Below the pieces are notes generated by a model. It was not told the origin of the DNA, did no database searches, and saw only the letters and a list, made by a program, of their open reading frames with translations. DNA of 64,000 nt, taken from positions 19,471-83,470 of the forward strand of contig NZ_GL883721.1 of assembly GCF_000205025.1 (NCBI RefSeq), written 5' to 3'. Positions 8,046 through 16,288 of this stretch are shown here, piece after piece (the stretch's first letter is position 1; every line of letters starts with the position of its first letter). Source of the DNA: Parasutterella excrementihominis YIT 11859. Its GTDB lineage: Bacteria; Pseudomonadota; Gammaproteobacteria; Burkholderiales; Burkholderiaceae_F. Made by a program: the position numbers and the translations under genes.

Positions 8046-11000
8046 TTAGTTCCTCTCTTCCGGTTGTGCGGCCCATGGTGTCTCAGGAATCGGCTCCGAC
8101 ATTCCTTTCGGGTATTCAACAGGGAATTCATTGAATTTTTCAATTTTGCTCATATCCGGCGTATCAATCTTCACCACGAAGCTCTTTGAGCTCGGGATTA
8201 GCCCGTCACCGGCCATATCCGCAGGGCTTAAGTCGTTAGTAATCGGATCGCAGACGATACCCTTATAACCCGAGCAGACAAAGCGGCCGGCGATGCTCGC
8301 CTGGCGCCCTTCGATAACGCCGATTCTCAAACGCGGTGTGACAAGAGCTCTCACTTGAATTTCATTTCTCGGACTCTTGACGGAAACATAGTTTCCTGTC
8401 GTGACTCCTATGCTTTCAGCTAATTCCGGTGATATTTCGATGAAAGATCTCGGCTGCAGGCCTACTAGCCAGGGAATGGTTCTCGTCATGGAGCCTGACA
8501 TCCAGTGTTCGACCATATGGTAAGTCGTCATCACTGTCGGGTAGGCCGGATCTCCGGGCTCGGTTACCGGATTCATCGGATCGTCGATGATTGTGACATC
8601 CGGAACGCGGCTCGTGCTCCAAAGAGTATTGGTATATGGCGATTCAACGGACTCATAGAAGACAGGGAAGGGTCCTTCTTTAATTCCATAGGGAACGAAG
8701 AGCCAGGCTTTGCCGTCCGAGTGGGCGCCGAATGCAGCGGTGCCGTCCAGAGCAGCGCCGCCTCTGGCATCGGGAGCGGGCCGGTAGCTAGGCGGTTTAG
8801 TTGCGTCGAACTGCGGTTTGTCATATCCGACCCACTTCTGTTCGTGCTCATCCCACCAGACGAGCTTCTTTCTCTCTGACCACGGATGACCGTCCGGTGC
8901 GGCAGAGCACCGGTTATAGAGAATGCGGGAGTTGGTAGGCCAAGCAAAACGATAAGTCAGATCGATTTCATGATCGACCGTTCCGCCGTCGCGCCGTTTG
9001 GTGAGGTTTTCTCCCGCTTCGTTGATGAAACCGGCAAGCAGGCGGCAGCCGCAAGCAGTTGTCCCGTCACTCTTAAGTTCAGAGGAACCTTGAACAGGTC
9101 GCCCGGTAGCCGTATCAAAGCCGTTCATTTCAAAAGCGACGGCATCCAAGTCACAGTCTCCCTCGATCGGAGGAAGTCCCATTTCATTTTGCTTACCCTG
9201 CGGCACATCATAAGACCACGTGAGACTGCGTAAACCTTCATCTCTTGGAAGACCGGAGCTTTCAGCCAAAGCTTTGAGTCTCTTACCAAGCTGATAAGTC
9301 CACCAGGCATCTGATCGGCATTCTCCGGGTGCGGCTTTAATACGGTCATGCCACTGCATCAAGCGTTCTGTATTATTGACAGAGCCGTCCTTTTCTAAGC
9401 AGGAATTTGTCGGGAGGTAAAACACTTCGGTTTGAACTTCTGAGGGTTTAGGACCATTCGGGTCCGCATACCAGACAGAAGCGGTTTCGTTTTCGAATAA
9501 ATCACAGACAACCAGCCACTTAAGGTTGCGAATCGCGGCGCGCCCCCAACCGGTATTGGGGTTCGTAACGGCAATGTTTTGACCAAAAACCAACAGGCCG
9601 TCGACTTCGCCTTTCTTTGCCCGTTCAATCGTGACGGTTAAAGACTCATTGCCGCCGAGTTTCGGAAGCCACTGATATCCGTATTCGTTTTCTTTTACAG
9701 CATAGTCGCCGTACCAGGCTTTTAGGAGGCTAACCATGTAGTTTGGAAGAGAAGCCCATGAACCGCGTTCAGTTTCGAGTTTCCACATACCATCTGACTT
9801 GTTTCTCGCACCGCTGAATCCATGGCCGTTGGCGAGATAGTCTTTGAGCGTGGCGTTCCCCTCTGCAACCTTTGGCAGCGGGATGTAGTTCGGAAGATCG
9901 GCAAACAATGTCGGGATATCCGTTGCACCCTGGACATTGGAGTGGCCGCGAAGAGCGAGGATGCCTCCGCCCGGTCTTCCGATGTTTCCGAGCAGTGTTT
10001 GAAGAATTGCACAGGTTCTGATGATCTGAGAACCGGCCGAGTGCTGTGTAAAGCCGGTAGCGTAACAGAACGCCGAGGTTCTGTCGGGCCCGGAATTGCG
10101 AGCCAAAAGTTCGGCGACTTTAATAATGTCGCAGGGGCGGCAGCCGCAAATATTGGCCGAAGCTTCCGGGGTGTACTTTTCCACCTGTTTTTTGAGCAGC
10201 TGAAATACGCAGTGAGGATCCTGAAGAGTCGGATCTGTTTTTGGCGCTCCACGGGAACCGTCAGGATTTATTTCGTACTCATAGTCCCAAGAATTAGGTT
10301 CTTTGCTGTAAGAACGGGTAGTCGGATCCCAACCGTTAAATAAGCCCGTGTTTTGATCAAAATTAAATTTCGGATTAATAATGGTTGAGGCATTGGTATA
10401 AGCAAGCACATATTCCTTGAACCATAAGTCCTTTTCCAGAATATAGCGAATGATCGCGGAAAGGAAAGCAATATCGGTTTCCGGGCGAATATGCACATGG
10501 TGATCGCAAGCCGCGCTCGTACGGGTGTAGCGAGGGTCCACATGAATGGTTACCGCACCCTTCTTTTTGGCCTGCATGGGCCAATAGAAGGCGCAAGGGT
10601 GGGCTTCGGCCATATTCGAGCCCATGATTAGGATGCAGTCGCTGTTGAGAAGATCACGAGGCGGGTTGGTGCAGGCACCGAAACCGAAGGTTGGGCTTAA
10701 GGCAGCAACGGTCGTCGAGTGACAGTAACGAGCAGAGTTCTCAACCGGCAGAATACCGAGGCCGCCGGTGAAGAGTTTTCTGAAAAGATAGCATTCTTCA
10801 TTGTCGTTCGCCGAACCGCCGATAAAGCCGATATTGGCGCAGTTATTGACCGTAATGCCGGTTGTCGGATCTTTTTCTACAAATCCTTTATTCCTAGTGT
10901 CCCAAATACGTTTTGCCACCGTATTCAGCATCCAGTCCAAAGAGACCTCTTCCCAATGATCAGAACCCGGTGCGCGGTACATCGGTTTGACCTTTCTATA

Positions 11001-11231
11001 AGGGTTCTCATTCAGAGCATACGTAGAAGAGCCCTTGGGGCAAAGTCTGCCTTCGTTAACGGCACTTCTAGGATCTCCCTCAACATCGATTAATTTTCCG
11101 TCTTTAAAAAAGCCCAATTGAGAACATCCGACTGCACAAAATTGGCAGACGGAACTCCCGACCTTAGCGCCGCGAAGGCGTGTACAACGAAATGTCGTCC
11201 TTGGACTATAGACGTCTGTGATCGAGCTCAT
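8046..11231 (-). CDS. Formate dehydrogenase catalytic (alpha) subunit, Cys form
   Basis: Mo/W-bis-MGD oxidoreductase of the DMSO-reductase superfamily that oxidises formate to CO2, 1061 aa. The N-terminal [4Fe-4S] ligands are C29, C32, C36 and C64 (CQFCAVGC and GRLCPKGS). The metal-binding residue is Cys170 (codon TGT at 10724-10722) followed by His171 in SARYCHSTTVAALSPTFG, matching the Sec-His of E. coli FdnG, so this is a selenium-free enzyme. The start is at ATG 11231, eight bases after GGAGG; an upstream in-frame ATG at 11258 lacks a ribosome binding site. No RR motif or hydrophobic segment precedes the first cluster, so no Tat signal is visible, unlike FdnG. First gene of the alpha-beta-NrfD operon. 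Confidence 0.93.
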   Translation of the reverse strand: MSSITDVYSPRTTFRCTRLRGAKVGSSVCQFCAVGCSQLGFFKDGKLIDVEGDPRSAVNEGRLCPKGSSTYALNENPYRKVKPMYRAPGSDHWEEVSLDWMLNTVAKRIWDTRNKGFVEKDPTTGITVNNCANIGFIGGSANDNEECYLFRKLFTGGLGILPVENSARYCHSTTVAALSPTFGFGACTNPPRDLLNSDCILIMGSNMAEAHPCAFYWPMQAKKKGAVTIHVDPRYTRTSAACDHHVHIRPETDIAFLSAIIRYILEKDLWFKEYVLAYTNASTIINPKFNFDQNTGLFNGWDPTTRSYSKEPNSWDYEYEINPDGSRGAPKTDPTLQDPHCVFQLLKKQVEKYTPEASANICGCRPCDIIKVAELLARNSGPDRTSAFCYATGFTQHSAGSQIIRTCAILQTLLGNIGRPGGGILALRGHSNVQGATDIPTLFADLPNYIPLPKVAEGNATLKDYLANGHGFSGARNKSDGMWKLETERGSWASLPNYMVSLLKAWYGDYAVKENEYGYQWLPKLGGNESLTVTIERAKKGEVDGLLVFGQNIAVTNPNTGWGRAAIRNLKWLVVCDLFENETASVWYADPNGPKPSEVQTEVFYLPTNSCLEKDGSVNNTERLMQWHDRIKAAPGECRSDAWWTYQLGKRLKALAESSGLPRDEGLRSLTWSYDVPQGKQNEMGLPPIEGDCDLDAVAFEMNGFDTATGRPVQGSSELKSDGTTACGCRLLAGFINEAGENLTKRRDGGTVDHEIDLTYRFAWPTNSRILYNRCSAAPDGHPWSERKKLVWWDEHEQKWVGYDKPQFDATKPPSYRPAPDARGGAALDGTAAFGAHSDGKAWLFVPYGIKEGPFPVFYESVESPYTNTLWSTSRVPDVTIIDDPMNPVTEPGDPAYPTVMTTYHMVEHWMSGSMTRTIPWLVGLQPRSFIEISPELAESIGVTTGNYVSVKSPRNEIQVRALVTPRLRIGVIEGRQASIAGRFVCSGYKGIVCDPITNDLSPADMAGDGLIPSSKSFVVKIDTPDMSKIEKFNEFPVEYPKGMSEPIPETPWAAQPEERN

Positions 11232-11606
11232 GCATCCTCCGATTGTTTCTATTGCCATTATTGATTTCCGGAAGAGAGGAAAGGCCTATCACGGCCCGAA
11301 TCGAGATTTTTAAGGAGGGAAAGTACCGAAATTGGTTGAAGACGTGCAGCCCTGTGGTTTTACAGTCCATTTAACCGGCGGGGATTCTGTTGTCCAAAAA
11401 AGCAACTTTTAGTTTCAAATATCAATTTCCCCTTATATCGTTAGGTAACTATCCCTTTGTATATCCATGAAGACGTTACTAAATAATTTTCGGATTAATC
11501 CCTTGATTTCCTATTTTGGTTAATTAATACCACCCGTTTTAACTTATTAATTTAACCATCTGCAATCTTATATAACTTGTTTTGAGTTACTTACACTAAT
11601 ATTACG
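11232..11606. other. Divergent intergenic region, formate dehydrogenase / autotransporter
   Basis: About 375 bp, increasingly AT-rich toward the autotransporter. It should hold both promoters. I found no clear FNR-type TTGAT-N4-ATCAA site, no sigma-54 site and no gene-like frame. Confidence 0.5.
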
Positions 11607-14366
11607 ATGGGTTGTACATTCATGTTTGATCTGAAAAGGAAAAAATTAAACCAATATTTATGCTTGGCAATAGCCTCAGCTCTCGGCTGCAGCTTTTGGA
11701 GTCATTTGGGTGCGAAAGAACTCTCGGAGCCAATTGCGGGGTCTTATCATGCTTCCCAGCCTGGTGAGAATCTCATCGCTGCAAATGGAACGGTTTTTGA
11801 ACACGGAAACAGTTTTGGGGAATCTCCTCAAAAAATATCCGGTTCTTTCGGTATGTTGTTAGCAAATGTTGGAAATGCCTATCAACTTGACTTGAATGGT
11901 AATTTCTCCAATTCAGTCTATTATGACGGTGCAGTCATTACGAATTGGAGCGGGACCCAAATTATCGGTAAAAAGGACGATAAGATTTCTTCCATTGCCA
12001 TCAGCAGCGGTCATTCATATGACTCCATGAGTTATTACAACAATCGAGGAAGCGCGATTGCTAATTACAGCGCCGGGCAAACAGAAGGCCATCAGGAAAT
12101 TTTTTCAAGAATTGATTCAATAGGGTCGCCGGAACAAAACTTTACTTTTGGCGTTGTTGAGCGCGGCAAGGGGATTCAATATATTGAGTCCATAGGCGTC
12201 CTGTACGCGAATCCAATTGGTATCTTAAGTGGAATCGATGATTTGTCAGGTCCGCATAATCGAACAAATGAATTTTTTAACGGCCGACAAATCATAAAAT
12301 CGATTGGCAGCGTGATTGTAGATTCCTTGCAGCAAAAAGCAGAAAAGATCAATGATCCCGGAAATGGGGGAACGGAGATAAGGAATTCATGGCCTGTCTT
12401 CGGGGTACTGAATTGGAATCAAATCAGAGAGGACGGAGAGCCTAATCAATACATCGGGATTCAATACTTGATTCAGGCCACTACAGACTTACCTCAACAA
12501 AGCGTTGAGGGACAGGAAGGCTTTAGTCGGCGAACCGTAGGCATTGCAAACCGAGGCGGACTTCAAGTTATTGAGTCTCTTAATGAAGATGGGGCGAGGA
12601 TTAGAGTGGGCTCCAAAACGCAGAATGGTACATATGCAGGAGGCGCAGCTGTTCATGTTAGCTCTGTGAAACCCGATTATGATGACGCTTCTAATGCGGT
12701 TACCGTGTTAAAAGGAAAATTTACCATTGAGTCGGGATCCTTATACGCGGCCGGAACGAATACAAATCTTGGGGTTCTCAAGTTAGAAAATTCACCGTCA
12801 AACAGTGGTGAGCTTACCTTGAACCCGGGTGTAAATATTTTCATCGGACGGTCGTTGATGGGGAAGGCAAATCCTGAAAATTCTCTTCTTTCGGTTGGAA
12901 TAAAGGCAACTCCATACCGCATCCGTTTTGGTGATCACAGCGGTCTTTATAACCAGGGCAGATTCCGGGGGAATGCACTGTTTGTTTTTTCTAGAGAGGG
13001 AAACAACGTAACTTCCGGCGGAGTCTTTTTGAAACAAGTGGAGAAACAAGAGGACGGGTCGCTATCTCGAATTAATCTTGCCGTTATGGGGGAAGATCCA
13101 GATAAATTATCAATCAAGGGTGCAGAAAAAGTTCTCCGCTCAGCAGCACGTCGAGTTTTTGTAGATACAGGTGCTGAAAATTTGGAGACGAGCCAACTTA
13201 ATGGAGAGGTCAAACACGGAACAGTGGCTATTAATGAGGGCTTGATCAATAAATATAGGGCGGCATATGCATTAAAACCGATTGGTTCGGTCGGAAACCC
13301 CGACGAAGTCAAGGAAATCGGATTTGAAAGCGAAGCAAACAGCGGAGATGCAGCTTCCCGCTATCAATACGAAGGAGAGATCGTCGGAAGTATCGAAGGA
13401 GGAGATTCGCACGGGACCGATGAGCCGCAAATTATTAATGACAAGACCTCAACAATGACAAGTATTGACGGAGTCGGACTGACTCAATACTTCATTTGGC
13501 GCCAAGATAACGAGACGCTTTATCAGCGACTCGGAGAAATAAGGGATGATGAAAGTGCAGAAGGTCCATGGGTCCGAGTAATCGGCGGAAGGAATAAGTA
13601 CGATAAAAATGGAGTTTATTTCCGAAACGATTTTGGAGGCATTCAATTGGGCTTAGATAAAACAGTAACGCATACAGAAAACGGAAAGTGGCTGGCGGGA
13701 GCCGGGTTAACTGTTCTTCGAGGAAACGCGGACTTATCTAACGGCGGTTCTGAGAAAAATAATATGGCCAGTTTAAGCGGTTACGGAACGTTCCTTTGGA
13801 ACAACGATATGTATGTCGATTTAGTGTTTAAATTGAGCCGGATGCACAATAAGTTCACTGCCGTTTCCGATAATTATGACTACATTTCCAGAGGTCGCTT
13901 TAACAACTATGCGATTCAGCTGGGCGCAGAAGCCGGGAAACGTATTTGTTTCGGAAAGGAAGAAAATTGGTTTGTTGAGCCGCAGTTCCAAATTTTGTAC
14001 GGTCGGATTAAGGGAAATAGCTTTGATACGGACACCGCTGTCGGTGTTAGAACAAAAGCCATTAATAGCGTGATAGGACGAGTTGGGCTTTCCGGCGGAT
14101 ACAAAGGAAGTCTTGGCAGCGCTTTTGTCAAGGTGGACGGTCTGAGAGAGTTTACTGCTCGGTATCGTGCCGACTATCACATGATCGGGGGAACTGCCAA
14201 TAACAGAAGCACAGTTAACCTAAAAGACAGTTGGTTAGATGTTGGCATTGGAGGGACGATGCATTTGTCTAAGAACACATCAGGTTTTGCACAGATCAAG
14301 CGCTCTTTTGGAGGTAAGCTCAACCAAGAGTTCCGGGCCGATATCGGCTTGAGGTATGAATTTTGA
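11607..14366 (+). CDS. Autotransporter (type Va secreted, beta-barrel) protein
   Basis: Surface protein of 919 aa. The N terminus has a basic extended signal (LKRKKLNQY then LCLAIASALGCSF), followed by a ~600-residue passenger rich in Gly, Asn, Ser and beta-strand patterns (for example SIDSIGS, IIKSIGSVIV, LQVIESLNEDG). These repeated I.SIGS-type turns suggest a beta-helix. From about residue 650 (GPWVRVIGGRN) a 12-strand barrel runs to the C terminus, which ends LRYEF, the terminal aromatic expected for BAM-mediated insertion. Met1 or Met6 could be the start; neither has a strong ribosome binding site. Probably an adhesin or surface enzyme; no catalytic motif was seen in the passenger. Confidence 0.85.
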   Translation: MGCTFMFDLKRKKLNQYLCLAIASALGCSFWSHLGAKELSEPIAGSYHASQPGENLIAANGTVFEHGNSFGESPQKISGSFGMLLANVGNAYQLDLNGNFSNSVYYDGAVITNWSGTQIIGKKDDKISSIAISSGHSYDSMSYYNNRGSAIANYSAGQTEGHQEIFSRIDSIGSPEQNFTFGVVERGKGIQYIESIGVLYANPIGILSGIDDLSGPHNRTNEFFNGRQIIKSIGSVIVDSLQQKAEKINDPGNGGTEIRNSWPVFGVLNWNQIREDGEPNQYIGIQYLIQATTDLPQQSVEGQEGFSRRTVGIANRGGLQVIESLNEDGARIRVGSKTQNGTYAGGAAVHVSSVKPDYDDASNAVTVLKGKFTIESGSLYAAGTNTNLGVLKLENSPSNSGELTLNPGVNIFIGRSLMGKANPENSLLSVGIKATPYRIRFGDHSGLYNQGRFRGNALFVFSREGNNVTSGGVFLKQVEKQEDGSLSRINLAVMGEDPDKLSIKGAEKVLRSAARRVFVDTGAENLETSQLNGEVKHGTVAINEGLINKYRAAYALKPIGSVGNPDEVKEIGFESEANSGDAASRYQYEGEIVGSIEGGDSHGTDEPQIINDKTSTMTSIDGVGLTQYFIWRQDNETLYQRLGEIRDDESAEGPWVRVIGGRNKYDKNGVYFRNDFGGIQLGLDKTVTHTENGKWLAGAGLTVLRGNADLSNGGSEKNNMASLSGYGTFLWNNDMYVDLVFKLSRMHNKFTAVSDNYDYISRGRFNNYAIQLGAEAGKRICFGKEENWFVEPQFQILYGRIKGNSFDTDTAVGVRTKAINSVIGRVGLSGGYKGSLGSAFVKVDGLREFTARYRADYHMIGGTANNRSTVNLKDSWLDVGIGGTMHLSKNTSGFAQIKRSFGGKLNQEFRADIGLRYEF

Positions 14367-14534
14367 GGATGAGAATGGATAGAAAACTTTAGCCGGCCCG
14401 TCATTGACTTCCTCCTCTTCATGTAAACGAAGAGGAGCCCGGCCGCTTCAGCAAAAATGCCTAAAGGTGGATTACGAGCGCGACGAACGCCGGTGGTGAG
14501 TAGTTCAGATCTTGCATAACGGGTAGTATCACCT

Positions 14535-14645
14535 CTAAGAAGCCTCACACGGCAGTTCTATCACCTGGACCTTTCCGACCGGAACGACCGCTATCCATCT
14601 CAGGGCTCGCCCGCGGAGAAGTCCTCTGTATCTGCATAACAAATG
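14535..14645 (-). pseudogene. tnpB C-terminal tail remnant (IS200/IS605 relic)
   Basis: On the minus strand a short frame reads GLLRGRALRW, IAVVPVGKVQVIELPCEAS and stop. A diverged but collinear version (ending VRAIESPCEA) occurs on the plus strand at 18507-18626. The shared blocks GATGGATAG, GATAGAA and TGTGAGGC, in the same order, suggest two relics of related elements. The tail style resembles TnpB proteins, but the zinc ribbon and RuvC-III parts are missing. The following 14400-14534 includes a hairpin (CTCCTCTTC 14412-14420 with 14429-14437) that could be the element end or the autotransporter terminator. Confidence 0.4.
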
Positions 14646-14733
14646 CCATTGAGTTTCGCAGCCTGCGATAGTTTCTTCTCTCAAATGATCAAGTTAGACG
14701 TGAATTGGCGACGAGGCGGGGACGAAGCGATGA

Positions 14734-14955
14734 TCAAAAAAAGTGTGTCAGACTGATAGCTTCCTCGGTAACGAATGCTCTTGACTTTTTAGGGCCATCA
14801 TTCTTTTGTGTCGCGTACGCAGCATTAACTAAAAAATAAATGTTTGTTCTTTTGGTAAACGGGTACGCATATCCCAGTGACAAACCGGAAAGACTGCTCC
14901 TACTGTAAGGAGAAGAAGAGGCAGAGCGCGATTTGTTGAACCCGGCAGCTACCAT
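14734..14955 (-). pseudogene. Gram-negative porin, C-terminal remnant
   Basis: The frame encodes SLGYAYPFTKRTNIYFLVNA and ends ISLTHFF. This matches the last strands of betaproteobacterial trimeric porins, where LGY.Y.LSKRT..Y is followed by a terminal strand ending in Phe. About 300 residues of the porin are missing, and an in-frame stop precedes the fragment. It is a relic, not a gene. Confidence 0.6.
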
Positions 14956-15157
14956 TGCCTGACCGCATCAGGGCCAGTTAAAGCCTTCACCAAACGCTCA
15001 GCAATGTCAAGAGTTATGGACGCTTGGCCTCTCAGAATTTTTAAAAGCGAGTTTGGATCGACATTGCTCTGTCTAGCAAAATCCCTGGCAGGGATTTGCA
15101 GATACTCGAGCTCTTCAGCGACGATAAGCCCCGGGTTCTATTTAATATTCTGGTCAT
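14949..15157 (-). pseudogene. HigA-like XRE antitoxin remnant with frameshift
   Basis: The minus-strand frame 15137-14949 reads NPGLIVAEELEYLQIPARDF, then ARQSNVDPNSLLKILRGQ, then ITLDIAERLVKAL. This is the HigA/VapI helix-turn-helix pattern (HPGE.L.EEL...LARRL.V....S.IL.G...IT...A.RLAKAL). The likely ATG at 15157 (MTRILNR) is one base out of frame, and a TAG precedes the in-frame part, so the start is lost. The C terminus is cut at VRQW-stop. No HigB-type toxin gene adjoins it. Confidence 0.5.
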
Positions 15158-15182
15158 CAGAAGCTGCTCAAACCGATGACTT

Positions 15183-16157
15183 TCAGGAAGTCATCAACTC
15201 GTGTAAAAGCTCCTCTCCGAAGAGTTTTGCAAATTCTTTTTCATAATGGGCTTCTTTCTCAGCAAATCTTTCGGCAAACCAATTCATGAAGGTTCGTATG
15301 TAGGGAACATTCCAACGTGATGAATGGCATGCGAGATAATTGAACTGAGAAGCTCTGTGCCAGCCGTTAAGAATCGGGACAAGTTTTTCGGCTCGCAGTG
15401 CGTCTATGCAATAAAAGAGCGGCATTCCAGGAGATGCGCATTCTCCGGCCAATACGGACTCAAACAACAAATTTGGAGAGGACCACTCAATTTGTTGGCG
15501 CAAATGAAGGTGACAGCGCTTTCCTTGCTTGCATACGCTGTCAAATGGCGTATGCGAAAACTTGTCTCCGCCAAATGTGTGTCCGACCGGGACTTCGGCT
15601 AAACGGTCTGGATGATCCAAAAGGCCGTATTTTTCAATGAAGGAAGGAGCGGCAACCGGTACAAAGATCATTCTGCCGCGAGGGATGAGAATAGAGTCCG
15701 GAAGTGTGACATGGCCTGTGACAGCCACGATATCAGCGCTTCCTTTTTGGAACTCTTCGGTATTTACAGGAGTAATAACGCGAATTTTATGTTTCGGAAA
15801 GAACTTGATGTACTCAAAGAAAAGTGAGTGTGAGATAGAGACGAAAGTATTCGGGACCATGATCTTTATTATGGCGGACTCTTTATCCGCTTTCTGTTCT
15901 ATTTTTCCCAAGAGCTCCTCATACCGTCCGACCATATCTTCGACTAGAGGAAAGAGTTCTTCTCCCGTTTCCGTTAGACGAAAAGGGCGAGAACGCCTAT
16001 CTAACAGAGGAACTTTTAGTTCTTTCTCCAATTTGCTTAGAGTACGGGAAATCTCCGCCGAATCACGTCCGTATTGTTCAGCGGTTTTGCGAATGCTGCC
16101 TGAATGACGAAGGTCTAAAAATAACTTCCAAACCTCAATTTGATTAGAAGCTTTCAT
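15183..16157 (-). CDS. LysR-type transcriptional regulator
   Basis: LysR-family regulator of about 324 aa. It has an N-terminal winged helix-turn-helix (VWKLFLDLRHSGSIRKTAEQ, then SAEISRTLSKLEKELKVPLL, then FRLTETG) and a C-terminal periplasmic-binding-like effector domain beginning near IIKIMVPNTF. I prefer Met at 16157, because the longer frame from 16202 would start inside the 16186-16203 operator and add 15 residues not usual for the family. It is divergent from the fumarate-reductase-like gene at 16289, the classical arrangement in which the LysR protein represses itself and activates the neighbour in response to a ligand. The ligand is unknown, possibly the reductase substrate. Confidence 0.88.
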   Translation of the reverse strand: MKASNQIEVWKLFLDLRHSGSIRKTAEQYGRDSAEISRTLSKLEKELKVPLLDRRSRPFRLTETGEELFPLVEDMVGRYEELLGKIEQKADKESAIIKIMVPNTFVSISHSLFFEYIKFFPKHKIRVITPVNTEEFQKGSADIVAVTGHVTLPDSILIPRGRMIFVPVAAPSFIEKYGLLDHPDRLAEVPVGHTFGGDKFSHTPFDSVCKQGKRCHLHLRQQIEWSSPNLLFESVLAGECASPGMPLFYCIDALRAEKLVPILNGWHRASQFNYLACHSSRWNVPYIRTFMNWFAERFAEKEAHYEKEFAKLFGEELLHELMTS

Positions 16158-16185
16158 TAGTAAATTGAGAATTTTTTCAATATTT

Positions 16186-16203
16186 ATTGATAATTCTATC
16201 AAT
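16186..16203. promoter_or_regulatory. Dyad operator between lysR and reductase gene
   Basis: ATTGATA-ATTC-TATCAAT, a perfect 7-bp inverted repeat in the 131-bp divergent intergenic region, is the obvious candidate LysR binding site. The 6-base gap between TTGAT and ATCAA excludes a standard FNR box. Confidence 0.5.
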
Positions 16204-16288
16204 TTTAGCTGAAATGAATTCTTTGAAAATTCCTGATTTTTTAATTTTTTCTACTATTTCTTCAGTGTTTCATTCCAAGGAGAATCTC

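Noticed and set aside
9722-10343. Long overlapping frames on both strands inside the formate dehydrogenase alpha gene
   Set aside because: Shadow frames of a clear molybdopterin enzyme; their translations show no domain and are rich in Arg/Ser as expected from frame shadows.
10722-10724. Possible selenocysteine codon in the formate dehydrogenase
   Set aside because: The codon at the metal-binding position is TGT (Cys), not TGA, and no SECIS-like hairpin is needed.
14177-14548. 123-codon minus-strand frame overlapping the autotransporter end
   Set aside because: Half lies antisense to the barrel; the upstream half overlaps the tnpB relic region. It has no independent support as a gene.
16186-16203. 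FNR box between lysR and the reductase
   Set aside because: TTGAT and ATCAA are present but separated by six bases instead of four; better explained as a LysR-type dyad.
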